Below, one piece after another: positions 24,845-33,508 of a DNA stretch of 64,000 nt (positions are counted from its first letter, which is position 1; each line of letters begins with the position of its first letter). The notes below the pieces were generated by a model. It saw only the letters and a list, made by a program, of their open reading frames with translations, made no database searches and was not told where the DNA came from. A program made the position numbers and the translations under genes. Source of the stretch: G965222505 sp965222505 (GTDB lineage: Bacteria > Bacteroidota > Rhodothermia > Rhodothermales > DATKEJ01); NCBI GenBank assembly GCA_965222505.1, contig OZ244956.1:4154001-4218000 (forward strand), written 5' to 3'.

Positions 24845-26746
24845 ATGAAACATCACTACTCTCTCGGCCTGATCGTTATCCTTATTGCCTTTTTCAATGT
24901 GCAGCCGGTAGCAGCACAAGATGGCGTGCTGGAAGAACTCAAAGAAATTGCCGTCATTGACCAAAAGGTGATGATGCCGATGCGTGACGGCGTCCGGCTC
25001 GCTACCGACATTTATCGCCCCAAAACAGAGGGGCCGGTGCCCATTATCTTTTCCCGGACCCCTTACAACTTCAACGCCTGGCGCGACGGCGAAATGTACG
25101 AACGCACGTATCGCTCGGCATTGGAAGCCGTCAAGCGCGGCTATGCCTACGTCGTGCAAAACGAACGGGGCCGGTTCTTCTCGGAAGGAGAGTGGGACAT
25201 TTTGGGAACGCCTCTCACCGATGGATCGGATGCCTTCACCTGGATGGCGGATCAGGAATGGTCCAACGGAAAGGTCGGCACACTGGGTTGCTCGTCCACA
25301 GCGGAGTGGCAAATGGCGGTTGCTTCCCTGGACCACCCTGCACATGCGGCTCTGGTACCGATGGGTTTTGGCGCGGGTGTCGGGCGCATCGGAGACTGGT
25401 ACGAACAGGGCAACTGGTACCGGGGCGGGGCACAGCAAATGCTCTTTACCTCCTGGCTCTACGGCGTACAAAACGATGTGTCCCGGCCCACGTTCGGCCC
25501 CGATGTAACGCAGGAAGACCTGATTCGCATCTCCCGGTCGTTTGACCTGGCCCCGGAACGGCCTTCCGTGGATTGGTCGGAAGCGTTTTACCATCTACCG
25601 GTTACGGACATCATCAAAAACGTCAAAGGGCCAAAAGGCGTCTACGAAAAGATGATCCTCCGCAAACCGAATGATCCGGACTGGTACACCGGCGGTTTGT
25701 ACCACGACGACATGCCGTTTGAAAAGCCGAGCCTCTGGTTTATGTCCTGGTACGATGTATCAGCCGGCCCCAACCTCGCGCTGTTTAACCATGTGCGCAA
25801 CCACCCGAATCCCGAAGTGGCCGACCGCCAGTACGCCGTCATTGCCCCGACACTGCACTGCGGGTTCAAGCGGGCGACCGAAGAGACCATCGTTGGGGAA
25901 CGGAGCGTGGGGGATGCCACGCTGGATTATGACGCACTCATCTACGGTTGGTTTGACTATTTCCTGAAGGGCGAAAACAACGGCCTGCTCGAAGAGATGC
26001 CCCGTGTGCGGTATTTTACCATGGGATCGAATGAGTGGCAAACCGCCAGTGCATGGCCGCCGGAAGAAGCAGAGCCGGTGACCTACTACCTGAACAGCGG
26101 GGGCCGGGCCAACAGCCTCTACGGCGACGGCCGCCTCACGACCGATCCGCCCGGTGAAAACGATCCGCCGGACGTGTTCACCTATGATCCCATGAACCCC
26201 GTGCCGTCCTACGGCGGCAATGTGTGTTGTACCGGTAACGCTATTCAGGGGGGCGCGAGAGACCAACGCAAAATGGAAACCCGGCATGACATCCTCGTCT
26301 ACACCTCCGATCCGTTGGAGGAAGGCGTAGAGGTGACCGGTACCATAGACATTAACCTCTTCCTGGCCACGGATGTAAAGGATACCGACCTGACGGTCAA
26401 GATCATCGACGTATATCCGGATGGCCGCGCCTACAACCTGGACGAGACGATCCAGCGCGTGCGGTACCGGGAAGGATACGACAAGGAAGTGTTTATGGAA
26501 GAAGGGGAAGTCTATGAAGTGGCCGTCAGCCCGATGTCTACGAGCAACTACTTCGCGCCGGGGCATCGCATCCGGATTGAAGTCTCCAGCAGTAACTTCC
26601 CCCGGTTCACCCGCAACCTGAACACCGGCGGCAACAATTTCGATGAAACAGAAAGCGTCGTGGCCCACAACGTGATTCATCACTCTGCCGCGTACCCTTC
26701 CTCCATTAAACTTCCCATCGTCAAACGAAAGCAAGGAACAGACTGA
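24845..26746 (+). CDS. Secreted CocE/NonD-family alpha/beta hydrolase (X-Pro dipeptidyl-peptidase-like)
   Basis: 633 residues with a Sec signal peptide ending 'FFNVQPVAAQ'. The N-terminal hydrolase domain opens with 'VMMPMRDGVRLATDIYRP', the standard start of CocE/PepX S15-type acyl hydrolases. 'GTLGCSSTAEWQM' holds the nucleophile serine; the common form is GxSYxG, so this is a variant elbow. 'PTLHCGFKRA' is a candidate catalytic-His region. The C-terminal ~200 residues match the X-Pro dipeptidyl-peptidase C-terminal jelly-roll ('YTSDPLEEGVEVTGTIDINLFLATDVKDTDL'-like). The ATG at 24845 is chosen because it begins the signal peptide. It hydrolyses an ester or peptide at the cell exterior; the substrate cannot be deduced. 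Confidence 0.88.
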   Translation: MKHHYSLGLIVILIAFFNVQPVAAQDGVLEELKEIAVIDQKVMMPMRDGVRLATDIYRPKTEGPVPIIFSRTPYNFNAWRDGEMYERTYRSALEAVKRGYAYVVQNERGRFFSEGEWDILGTPLTDGSDAFTWMADQEWSNGKVGTLGCSSTAEWQMAVASLDHPAHAALVPMGFGAGVGRIGDWYEQGNWYRGGAQQMLFTSWLYGVQNDVSRPTFGPDVTQEDLIRISRSFDLAPERPSVDWSEAFYHLPVTDIIKNVKGPKGVYEKMILRKPNDPDWYTGGLYHDDMPFEKPSLWFMSWYDVSAGPNLALFNHVRNHPNPEVADRQYAVIAPTLHCGFKRATEETIVGERSVGDATLDYDALIYGWFDYFLKGENNGLLEEMPRVRYFTMGSNEWQTASAWPPEEAEPVTYYLNSGGRANSLYGDGRLTTDPPGENDPPDVFTYDPMNPVPSYGGNVCCTGNAIQGGARDQRKMETRHDILVYTSDPLEEGVEVTGTIDINLFLATDVKDTDLTVKIIDVYPDGRAYNLDETIQRVRYREGYDKEVFMEEGEVYEVAVSPMSTSNYFAPGHRIRIEVSSSNFPRFTRNLNTGGNNFDETESVVAHNVIHHSAAYPSSIKLPIVKRKQGTD

Positions 26747-26792
26747 AATATTGCGTACCGAATCCCCTGAACGATGACATGTGGGGCGGACA

Positions 26793-27563
26793 TTAAAAGT
26801 CGGTGTCGGCTTCCTTGAGGTCCAGTTCCTGAATCCAGATGTTGCGGTAGCGGACGTCGTGTCCTTCGGCCTGGAGTTTGAGGCCGCCGGGGGTATCGGT
26901 GATGCCGTTTCCTTTGTCATTGCCGCCGTCCAGACCAGAATTTTCACCGCCCCAGACTTTTAGGATGGAGGCGTTCACGTGGACCTTTTCGCCGTTGAAA
27001 TACATCGTTACCAGCGCTTTCTCCGTCCGCTTGCCGTCTTCAAACCGGGCGGCACGGAATTTAACGTCGTATGCGTTCCACTGGCCGGTGCCGTTGTAGG
27101 CATGGTAGGGCGATTCGCTTTCGTTGATGATGGCAGCCATGCCGTGTTTGGTCGAGTCTCCGTCGAGGACCTGAATTTCATAGCGGTTTTGGAGGTATAC
27201 CCCGCTGTTGCCGCCTTCCTCGGTCACCAGAAACTCGACGTGCAGCCGGAAGTCGCGGAATTTCTGTTTCGTGACCATGTCGCCCGCGCCGTATTTACCC
27301 CCGGCACCCGCAGGATCATTGCTGCTGACTACCGTGCCTTTATCCACGGGATCATCCACAATTTCCCATTTCAGGGGAAGGGTCGCGGCCAGTCGGGGGC
27401 CGTCCCAGTAGGTCCAGTTGGCATCCAGCATCTCCCGGGTGCCGTCGAACAATACGATGGCATCTTCCGGTGCTTCGGCACCCACGCCGACCTGGGCCAC
27501 GGCAGGCAGGCTGAGGGTAAGCAGCAAACAAAAAGTGGTGGTGGTAAGGCAGAGGTGTTTCAT
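26793..27563 (-). CDS. Secreted DUF1080 (3-keto-disaccharide hydrolase-type) protein
   Basis: 256 residues with a signal peptide ending 'LSLPAVAQ'. The mature domain is a LamG/concanavalin-like sandwich of DUF1080: 'IVLFDGTREMLDANWTYWDG' at the start, 'VEFLVTEEGGNSGVYLQNRYEIQVLD' in the middle and 'LKLQAEGHDVRYRNIWIQEL' at the end, all diagnostic. Some DUF1080 members hydrolyse 3-keto-glucosides after dehydrogenase action; no 3-keto-forming oxidoreductase is adjacent here. The ATG at 27563 starts the signal peptide; the longer frame from 27623 adds 20 unrelated residues. Convergent with the CocE-like gene (46-base gap). The 286 bases upstream contain no recognised element. Confidence 0.88.
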   Translation of the reverse strand: MKHLCLTTTTFCLLLTLSLPAVAQVGVGAEAPEDAIVLFDGTREMLDANWTYWDGPRLAATLPLKWEIVDDPVDKGTVVSSNDPAGAGGKYGAGDMVTKQKFRDFRLHVEFLVTEEGGNSGVYLQNRYEIQVLDGDSTKHGMAAIINESESPYHAYNGTGQWNAYDVKFRAARFEDGKRTEKALVTMYFNGEKVHVNASILKVWGGENSGLDGGNDKGNGITDTPGGLKLQAEGHDVRYRNIWIQELDLKEADTDF

Positions 27564-27849
27564 TATATTCGGATTGGGGTTAAGTGCAGCGTGCGGCGCA
27601 CTAAAATAACATGCTTTCTCCAATTCGCCAATACCAGGACTAAGATGGGTTTTTGCAGATTTGAACTGATTGGCATTTTGCGCTGGGCCTTGGGTGTGCA
27701 GATGTGGACCACATGCTAAACCCCGTGGATGCGTAGATCCGCCGGGTTGCGTTTTCTGGTCTTCTCGAAAAGCCTGTGCGGTTCATGGCCCACAGGGCTA
27801 TATTCCTGATCCGTACACGCCCCACGCTGTTACACGCCACCGCATCAAT

Positions 27850-28319
27850 ATGACACTTCGAATTTCAATACTGTGCTTACTGCTTGCTGTAGCTGGACTC
27901 TGGGGATGTGCCCCGGCCGCTGAACGAATGTCCGAACGGGGACCCCTGGCCTTTACCGCGCACACCGTAACCGACGAGGCCCGACTGTGGTGGGCGACGG
28001 CGATTGCCGACGTTAATGCCGACGGCCGCACCGATGTGGTGATGCAGCACGATAACGGCTATGGCGGCTGGCTCGGTTGGTATGAAAGTCGATCAACCTG
28101 GCCGCAGATGGTACCTTTGTAAGTGATGGCGATCCGTACGGCCGCAACACCGGCCGATGGACCTATGCTCCCGTCACACAAGAGTTATTCCTGGACAGCG
28201 ACGCTGGAGAAGGCGACGACAGCTACTGGATCATCCGTATGGAGGACGATCACCTAATCTGGAAAGGCACCCGGTCTGAATTTACCGCCCGTTTCGAAGT
28301 GGTCCACAAACGCCCCTAA
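27850..28319 (+). pseudogene. Out-of-frame fusion of an FG-GAP lipoprotein start with a lipocalin-like protein end
   Basis: From ATG 27850 a lipoprotein signal ('LLLAVAGLWGCAP') leads into an FG-GAP unit, 'IADVNADGRTDVVMQHDNGYGGW', then 'LGWYES'. Near 28085 the homology changes, and that frame stops at 28122. In a different frame from about 28087 to the TAA at 28317-28319, a lipocalin-like tail is readable: 'INLAADGTFVSDGDPYGRN', 'TGRWTYAPVTQELFLDS' and 'FEVVHKRP'. Two different genes therefore appear joined by a deletion that also shifted the frame. The 5' piece could still make a short lipoprotein of ~90 residues, but no full protein. Its last 4 bases overlap the truncated M24 gene. Confidence 0.7.
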
Positions 28320-29023
28320 CGCGAGGAAATCAAAATTAGGTCTTCTTCGGCAATTTCCCGGTCTGTTGTCTGGCCTCCAACAGCGGCTTCATAGGCTTCG
28401 ACTTCCCACTGCGCCGTCAGGGCGGCGGCGCGGCGCATGATCTCGATCTCCTCCGGGGTTTTGACGGAGAGCCAATCTATGATCAGGGGTTCGGCGGAGA
28501 TGGTGCGGGCCATCCAATCGGAGCCGATGCCGTTTTTGAGGGCCTCGTACTGGGTGTGCGAGAGGCCATCGGCGACGGGACTGCTGCCGGTGTTGATAGC
28601 AATGGTTTCCGGCTGAAACCGTTCAAACAGTTGCCGGGTGTGGTCCCAGATGCTGGTGCCGCGTTCGATCACCAGGACCTCGTCGTGTTGCTTCAACTCG
28701 GCCAGCGAAGTGGCTTCTCCTCGTGGAGAAATGGCGATGGGGGAGAGGCCGTCAGCGGTGCGGAAGAACAGGAAGCCGGCTTGTCCGCCCGCATTCTCAC
28801 AGCCGACGTGCACCGCCATCGGGTCGTTGTTGTTTTCCCGACACACAATCAACCAAGCATCCAAGCCGTTGCGGTCCATCGCTTCGGGGAGCAGGGTCAC
28901 AATCCGCGTGGCCCGAATTTCCGGCCAGGGATCGCCGGTGAAGGGGTGTTCAGGGGCCGGAGCCTCGGGCGGAGCACAGGCCGCAGAAAACAGGATGCCG
29001 ACCAGGAGCAAACGATAGGGCAT
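28316..29023 (-). pseudogene. Truncated M24-family peptidase lipoprotein (Xaa-Pro aminopeptidase-like, N-terminal half only)
   Basis: 235 residues. The lipobox 'GILFSAACAPP' is intact. The body is a creatinase_N/AMP_N-like domain ('VTLLPEAMDRNGLDAWLIVCRENNNDP', split here by its own motifs), followed by the linker 'SVKTPEEIEIMRRAAALTA' that normally opens the pita-bread catalytic domain. The frame ends shortly after 'GGQTTDREIAEE', so the metal-binding Asp/His/Glu residues are all missing. Full M24 members run to 400-500 residues. The truncation point coincides with the end of the wrecked plus-strand gene, which suggests one rearrangement damaged both. An inactive sensor-like remnant cannot be excluded. 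Confidence 0.7.
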
Positions 29024-29104
29024 TGGGGGTGCAGGGTTGATGGAGGGAACGGGAGGGTTGCAAAATACGGGATTTCTCCAAAGCCTGTCATGTAAAAGCG
29101 CTAT

Positions 29105-29290
29105 GGTCTCCCCCTTGTCACGGCGGGATCACCTTTGGTGTGACGTGGCCTGCGCGCGAAGGTGCCTGTAATGGGATCACCACGCATCCCCTTTGGGGCT
29201 GCTCGTGATGACAGGGAGAGGATAGTATTGCCATTCCCTCTTGCCACGGCGAGGAACGCCACCGGCGTAACGTGGCCATCCCATTTCGAA
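29105..29290. repeat. Dispersed GTCACGGCGAGGA-type repeats
   Basis: Three pieces of one class are visible: TTGTCACGGCGGGATCACC (from ~29116), CGTGATGACAGGG in the opposite sense (~29204), and TTGCCACGGCGAGGAACGCC followed by ACCGGCGTAACGTGGCCATC (from ~29240). They match the class seen at 24663-24761. They occupy most of the 304-base gap between the M24 fragment and the next leftward gene. Confidence 0.5.
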
Positions 29291-29327
29291 TGGAGGTGTT
29301 TGGGGATCGGTGTTTACAGACCGTGCG

Positions 29328-29804
29328 TCAGGTGTCTCTCTTCAACAACAATGGCAGCATCGTGGCAACCAGCACGCCGACGATGAGGAAGATCATAATC
29401 CAGGAAATAGAGGCTGAGCCAGAAACCTGAAAGTAAAAAAATACCCCAAGGCCGAAGGTCACCAGGCCGCCGAGGAGAGCCAGTTTCAGCCGCATGCGTT
29501 CTGCGCTGATGCCCCGGTTGTCGTTTTTCAGGGCGTGTTCGGCGATGATGCTCAGGGTGAGGTAATTGGGGATGGTCATTTCGAACCAGCCCTCTTTGCC
29601 CCCCGTTTGCATGATGGCGCGGGAGACATCGGCTACATCCTGGTGGTTGCTCTGTGTGAGGCCTACCAAAATTTTCTGGGCCGATTGGGCATCGCGTACA
29701 CATTCATGCCCGCTGAGCAGCCTGATGGCCGTGAACAGGTCGCGCCGGTCAGTGTCATTGGATTCGGTGATGGGGACGTGGGGGAAAATCGGGATGTACG
29801 TCAT
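29328..29804 (-). CDS. Hypothetical protein with two C-terminal membrane helices
   Basis: 158 residues, not recognised. The N-terminal ~105 residues look soluble and helical ('RRDLFTAIRLLSGHECVRDA', 'SAQKILVGLTQSN', 'HQDVADVSRAIMQTGGKEGWF'). Two adjacent membrane helices follow ('LALLGGLVTFGLGVFFYF' and 'SWIMIFLIVGVLVATMLPLL') and a short basic end. This tail-anchored double-helix layout recalls small inner-membrane proteins with a cytosolic sensor part. Codon use resembles the neighbours. It is flanked by decayed repeat DNA on both sides, with no operon partner, so no function can be inferred. Confidence 0.6.
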   Translation of the reverse strand: MTYIPIFPHVPITESNDTDRRDLFTAIRLLSGHECVRDAQSAQKILVGLTQSNHQDVADVSRAIMQTGGKEGWFEMTIPNYLTLSIIAEHALKNDNRGISAERMRLKLALLGGLVTFGLGVFFYFQVSGSASISWIMIFLIVGVLVATMLPLLLKRDT

Positions 29805-30064
29805 GACAGGCTGGGGGTTAGGTGTTTCACAACGCAGTACGAAGTACTAGTACGGCTGTTCCTGGGGAACGTTACTCGGCAGGGGCCGGTATTTTGCGTA
29901 AGGGAAAGCCCTACATTTTCTCTTTTGCCACTTTATTTGGAAGCGCCCGTAAAGGAAGGAAGTCTGCTCATCCTGATGCCCTGAACGTCCATCATGACCT
30001 ACCTCGTATTCCTGCTGGGCAGGACGGGCAACGATGGGTTGAGGTAGCGCCGTTGCTGGGTTTC

Positions 30065-30316
30065 TTATTGCTGCGCTTGCAGGAGTTGTGTGCGTAGCGC
30101 ACGGTTTTTTTGCGTTTCGTCGTCGTCAGGGTCAAGTGTGCCGGAAGGGCCAGGGTCCGGGTCGGGGGTCGGCATTTCTTCGGTGTCTTCAACATCGTCG
30201 TCATCGACGGTGTCGCATAGGGCCATGCTGTCGCAGTCTGTGGTTAGCAGGAGGCTGGTGATGATGAACAGGCTGGTGAAGCGTTGCAAGTGAGGGAATA
30301 AGCGTGAGGGGTTCAT
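30065..30316 (-). CDS. Small secreted acidic protein with a kinase-tail-like C-terminus
   Basis: 83 residues: an N-terminal signal ('FTSLFIITSLLLTTDCDS'), an acidic Asp/Pro-rich middle ('DDDDVEDTEEMPTPDPDPGP') and a final helix 'NRALRTQLLQAQQ'. The last ~20 residues align with the C-terminus of the TPR Ser/Thr kinase at 33509-36280: 'PDDDETQKNRALRTQLLQAQQ' broken as PDD-ET-K-R-R-QL-Q-QQ against the kinase's PDD-ET-K-R-R-QL-Q-QQ, about 13 of 21 identical. After the stop codon the DNA similarity to the kinase tail seems to continue briefly. It may be a remnant of a duplicated kinase end attached to a signal peptide, or a real small secreted protein. The 260-base gap to its left shows only a TACGAAGTACTAGTACGG word tract. 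Confidence 0.5.
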   Translation of the reverse strand: MNPSRLFPHLQRFTSLFIITSLLLTTDCDSMALCDTVDDDDVEDTEEMPTPDPDPGPSGTLDPDDDETQKNRALRTQLLQAQQ

Positions 30317-30402
30317 GGTCTACCTAAAAAAGGGTTGGTTGAAGGAGGGTAAAAAGTGATTCCCCCGTAGAGGCAGGAATCCAAAAGGGAAGTGGTAACA
30401 GG

Positions 30403-31140
30403 ATGTTGAAAAAGTGGCTTAAACAACGGTTTATGATGTGCTTTGATATTGGCGTTCCGAACGTTTTGTTAACTTTGGTATGGGGGATAGGGGCCGTGTG
30501 GGGCTTGTCGGGATGTGCATTGCATCAGCCGATGAGCGAGTTGAACATGTTGCATGAAGGGCGGGCTGGTAATCGGGAGTTGGGGAAACATCGGGCCGGG
30601 TTAACCGTGACGGGTTCCTTCAAATCACAGGACGGCAATCCAGACATGAGGTGGTGTCAAGGGAGGCCCAATTGTGTGATCACGCCCGTTCATCAGCACC
30701 AGAATGGCATAGGCTTTTATTACACGCGGATGTATGGGATGTCTGTCACGTTTGGGGTGGGGGTGATTGGCGCTGACGTGACGGCATCGTTAGGACGGCG
30801 GTTATTTCTGACGCTGAGTGGATCTGCCTTTGCCGGTGGGCAAGCCATAGTTCAGCGTTGGTATCCCTTACGGGAGGGCGTTGGTTTTGCAATGGGCTTT
30901 GGTGTGCGGCGCTGGACCTCCCGGTTTGACGTTGAGCCGAAGGAAGCCGGGGGCGGGATCTTTCCTTGGTGGTATAAGCAACCTGTCACGGCCATCGGCC
31001 TGCGGTACGCACTGATTGCCGAGACGCCGCCGGATGAACGGAACCGACGGGTCGGTCTAACCTATACGGTCTTTGTCGGCTACGCCGTTACGACCCGGCA
31101 GCCGATGTTTTCCCTGGCAATTGGTTTAGGTGGAGGGTAA
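30403..31140 (+). CDS. Hypothetical lipoprotein, possibly beta-barrel-like
   Basis: 245 residues, family not recognised. A basic start ('MLKKWLKQRF') and a hydrophobic stretch lead to a plausible lipobox, 'VWGLSGCALH'. The mature part alternates short hydrophobic strands with glycine turns ('RAGLTVTGSFKSQ', 'GMSVTFGVGVIGADVTASLG', 'RRLFLTLSGSAFAGG', 'RVGLTYTVFVGYAVTTRQPM', 'FSLAIGLGGG'), a pattern seen in small outer-membrane barrels and barrel-like lipoproteins. Internal Mets at 30433 and 30436 are alternative starts. The next lipoprotein gene begins 4 bases after its stop, so the two are co-transcribed and may work together. Confidence 0.6.
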   Translation: MLKKWLKQRFMMCFDIGVPNVLLTLVWGIGAVWGLSGCALHQPMSELNMLHEGRAGNRELGKHRAGLTVTGSFKSQDGNPDMRWCQGRPNCVITPVHQHQNGIGFYYTRMYGMSVTFGVGVIGADVTASLGRRLFLTLSGSAFAGGQAIVQRWYPLREGVGFAMGFGVRRWTSRFDVEPKEAGGGIFPWWYKQPVTAIGLRYALIAETPPDERNRRVGLTYTVFVGYAVTTRQPMFSLAIGLGGG

Positions 31141-31144
31141 GCAC

Positions 31145-31687
31145 ATGGCCGATACGACGCGGTGGTGTATGTTTTGGTGGAGTCTGGTGTGCATGCTCAT
31201 GTTGGGATCCGGGTGTACGTCGATCCGGCTGTTGGATCACAATCCCAGAGACGAATACCCAACGACGCGGCTTTTATCGCTCAAGAAACTCAACTTTGAG
31301 ATTCGCGATCAGCAGGTGAAACTCTACCTGTTCGACGGCACCCTGACAAATGGAATCGACACGTTCAGTGCGGTTGCGGTAACCGTCGGTGCAGAGGAAA
31401 CACAATGGACGGATGCAACCGACGGCAAACGCTATCGGGTGGCAACATCACGGGTGCACCAAATTGAGCGTGGGCGAAGTTCGGAAGGAGAAGGACTGGC
31501 TTATGGATTTGTCCTTGCGTTTCCCATAGGTGCCGCCGGGGCCGGTTACGCAATGATGGAGCATGATGCCAGTGTTTTTCAGGGTCTAGCGGTCGGGGTT
31601 CTCGTCGGCGCGGCAACAATGGTATCGAGTGTCATTTTTGGAGGGGTCAAGGAAACAACGGAACGATATGTTGTCAATGTAGAATAG
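31145..31687 (+). CDS. Hypothetical lipoprotein with C-terminal glycine-rich hydrophobic segments
   Basis: 180 residues, not recognised. The signal 'WWSLVCMLMLGSGCTS' ends in a good lipobox. The middle part is a small beta-rich domain ('VKLYLFDGTLTNGIDTFSAV' and 'YRVATSRVHQIERG', the look of an SH3- or PH-like 'sets the value of a surface' lipoprotein). The end has two glycine-rich hydrophobic stretches ('AYGFVLAFPIGAAGAGYAMM', 'GLAVGVLVGAATMVSSVIFG'), similar in pattern to the glycine-zipper-like tails of other Bacteroidota lipoproteins. The ATG at 31145 starts the signal and lies 4 bases after the preceding gene. The pair forms a small operon of unknown role. Confidence 0.62.
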   Translation: MADTTRWCMFWWSLVCMLMLGSGCTSIRLLDHNPRDEYPTTRLLSLKKLNFEIRDQQVKLYLFDGTLTNGIDTFSAVAVTVGAEETQWTDATDGKRYRVATSRVHQIERGRSSEGEGLAYGFVLAFPIGAAGAGYAMMEHDASVFQGLAVGVLVGAATMVSSVIFGGVKETTERYVVNVE

Positions 31688-31864
31688 GGGTGCGCTACGA
31701 TGCCGTTGCTGCGTCTTTGACGGGAAAGATGCAAGCGAGCAAGCAGGGATAAAATAAATCCCTGTGCCTTGTGACCTGATCCGGCGTATTGTACTACGCA
31801 CTGAATTTAGGCACGGTCTCGGTCTTCAGAGGCTGTATGACATAACCATCAATCGGTATCTCCG

Positions 31865-33244
31865 TTGAAACACGCAGTGTTATTACTACACTTGGTCTTG
31901 TTGCTCGGGGCTTGTGAGCGGGAGTTGCTTACCAATGAACCGGATGCCGACCCGGAGCCCGGAAGCATTGCCTCCATCGAAGTTTCTCCCTCGGCACCGG
32001 CCTTGACTTCATTCGGTGAGACCGTGGTGCTGACGGCGCTGGTGCGGGATGAAGCAGGAGAAACGGTTCCTGAAGTCAACGTGACCTGGACCACTTCTGA
32101 TGAGGCTCTGGTGACGCTAAAGCCACAGGGGGCCATTCGGGTGCAAGTGACGGCGGTCGCGAATGGGGTTGCGACGATCACGGCTTCGGTAGCAGGTGAT
32201 TCCAGTCAGGCAGCGGTCCTGGTCAACCAGCAGGCTGCCCTCATCATCCCGACGCCCCGGAATCCGGTCGTGGAATTGCCGGGGGACACGCTCCGAATCA
32301 GCACTGTCGTTCAAGACGCACGAGGGAATACCATGCCGGAAGTGCCGGTGACCTGGCAGACCAGCCGCGAGGCCATCGCGACGGTAGAGGAAAACCTGGT
32401 GCGTGCCCAGGGGTTCGGCACCGCCACCCTGACGGCAACGGCCGGTGCGGCACAGACCGATGTGATGTTTGAGGTCGTCGGCGACCGGTTTTTTCTGAGT
32501 GACGGCGCACGGCTGCGGTATGACCTGGATCTGCCCACTACAGGGCCTGGGCCGTTTCCAGCCATTGTCTACATCCACGGTTCTGGCCCGGTGGACCGCA
32601 ACCGGGACGTCGGGGCGACAGATCCTTTACTGGCCGAGGGGCTGGCCGTGTTTCGGTACGACAAGCGCGGTGTGGGCGAATCCACCGGCATCTATACCGA
32701 CCAATTCATCAATGACCGTCGCCTCACCCTGACCCAGGATGCCGCCGCCGCTGTCCGTTTGTTGAAAAGACTTCCAGGGATAGATGAAAACCGCATAGGG
32801 TTGATGGGAAACAGCCAGGGGGGATGGATCGGTCCGCCGGTGGCCGTCGTGGACCCCACGGTTTCATTCATGCTAATGTGGTCCGGCCCGACGGTCAGCG
32901 TGGGGCTTGAGTTGTTTTACAGCACCCTGGCTGAGGGCACCACGACCCCGTTGGATAGCGTCTATCAGCAGTTGGCCGGGTATAACGGAATGGTCGGGTA
33001 TGATCCCTTGCCGACGCTGGAACAGGTTAACATTCCCAGCCTGTGGCTCTACGGCGGCATGGACCGCAGCATCCCCGTCCGCCTCGACACGCTCAACATG
33101 CGGCACCTCCAGGCGTTGGGCAAACCATTCGAATACATCCTGTACCCCAACGCCGACCACGCACTGCGGGATGTAGACATCAACCGGTTTGAGGATGTAT
33201 GGTCAGCCTATCTGGCCTGGCTGCGATCCAAAGGCATTCTGTAG
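31865..33244 (+). CDS. Lipoprotein with two BIG2-like Ig domains and an alpha/beta hydrolase domain
   Basis: 459 residues from a TTG start at 31865. The lipobox 'LLLGACERE' follows a short hydrophobic run. Two BIG2-type Ig-like domains (~residues 35-120, 'SIEVSPSAPALTSFGETVVL', and ~125-205, 'RISTVVQDARGNTMPEVPVT') precede a hydrolase domain. That domain has an oxyanion segment 'AIVYIHGSGPVDRNRD' and a nucleophile elbow 'GLMGNSQGGWIG' (Ser of GNSQGG), 'WLYGGMDRSIP' with the likely acidic residue and 'PNADHAL' with the catalytic His. This matches the DUF5916-unrelated 'alpha/beta hydrolase family of peptidase S9-like esterases' at the cell surface. The substrate is unknown. Confidence 0.87.
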   Translation: MKHAVLLLHLVLLLGACERELLTNEPDADPEPGSIASIEVSPSAPALTSFGETVVLTALVRDEAGETVPEVNVTWTTSDEALVTLKPQGAIRVQVTAVANGVATITASVAGDSSQAAVLVNQQAALIIPTPRNPVVELPGDTLRISTVVQDARGNTMPEVPVTWQTSREAIATVEENLVRAQGFGTATLTATAGAAQTDVMFEVVGDRFFLSDGARLRYDLDLPTTGPGPFPAIVYIHGSGPVDRNRDVGATDPLLAEGLAVFRYDKRGVGESTGIYTDQFINDRRLTLTQDAAAAVRLLKRLPGIDENRIGLMGNSQGGWIGPPVAVVDPTVSFMLMWSGPTVSVGLELFYSTLAEGTTTPLDSVYQQLAGYNGMVGYDPLPTLEQVNIPSLWLYGGMDRSIPVRLDTLNMRHLQALGKPFEYILYPNADHALRDVDINRFEDVWSAYLAWLRSKGIL

Positions 33245-33508
33245 TCCGTGGGGTTATTCGGGGGTCACTTCCCTGGGCGTCCAATGGAGGCCCGGCTTGA
33301 GGGTGGTCAGGCTACGCAGGATGTGGTCACGCTGCACGGAGTCGGCCCTCCGTTGGTCCTCCTCGCAGTGACACGGAGGGGATGGGGCCGTGCCTTTCGT
33401 TGCGTTGGTCGAGCGCCGGGTACCGGCGCGACAGGCACTCTTGCTCGAAATGGGATTGCCGCGTCAGGACCGTTAGCCCTTTCTCGCAAAGACCATGGGT
33501 TTTGAATG
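33245..33508. repeat. Degenerate dispersed repeats between convergent genes
   Basis: This 264-base convergent gap holds pieces such as GTCCTCCTCGCAGTGACACG and TGGGATTGCCGCGTCAGGAC, related to the TGTCATTGCGAGGA class at 24663-24761 and 29105-29290. No gene or clean terminator hairpin was recognised. Repeat remnants here may mark a permissive insertion site. Confidence 0.4.
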
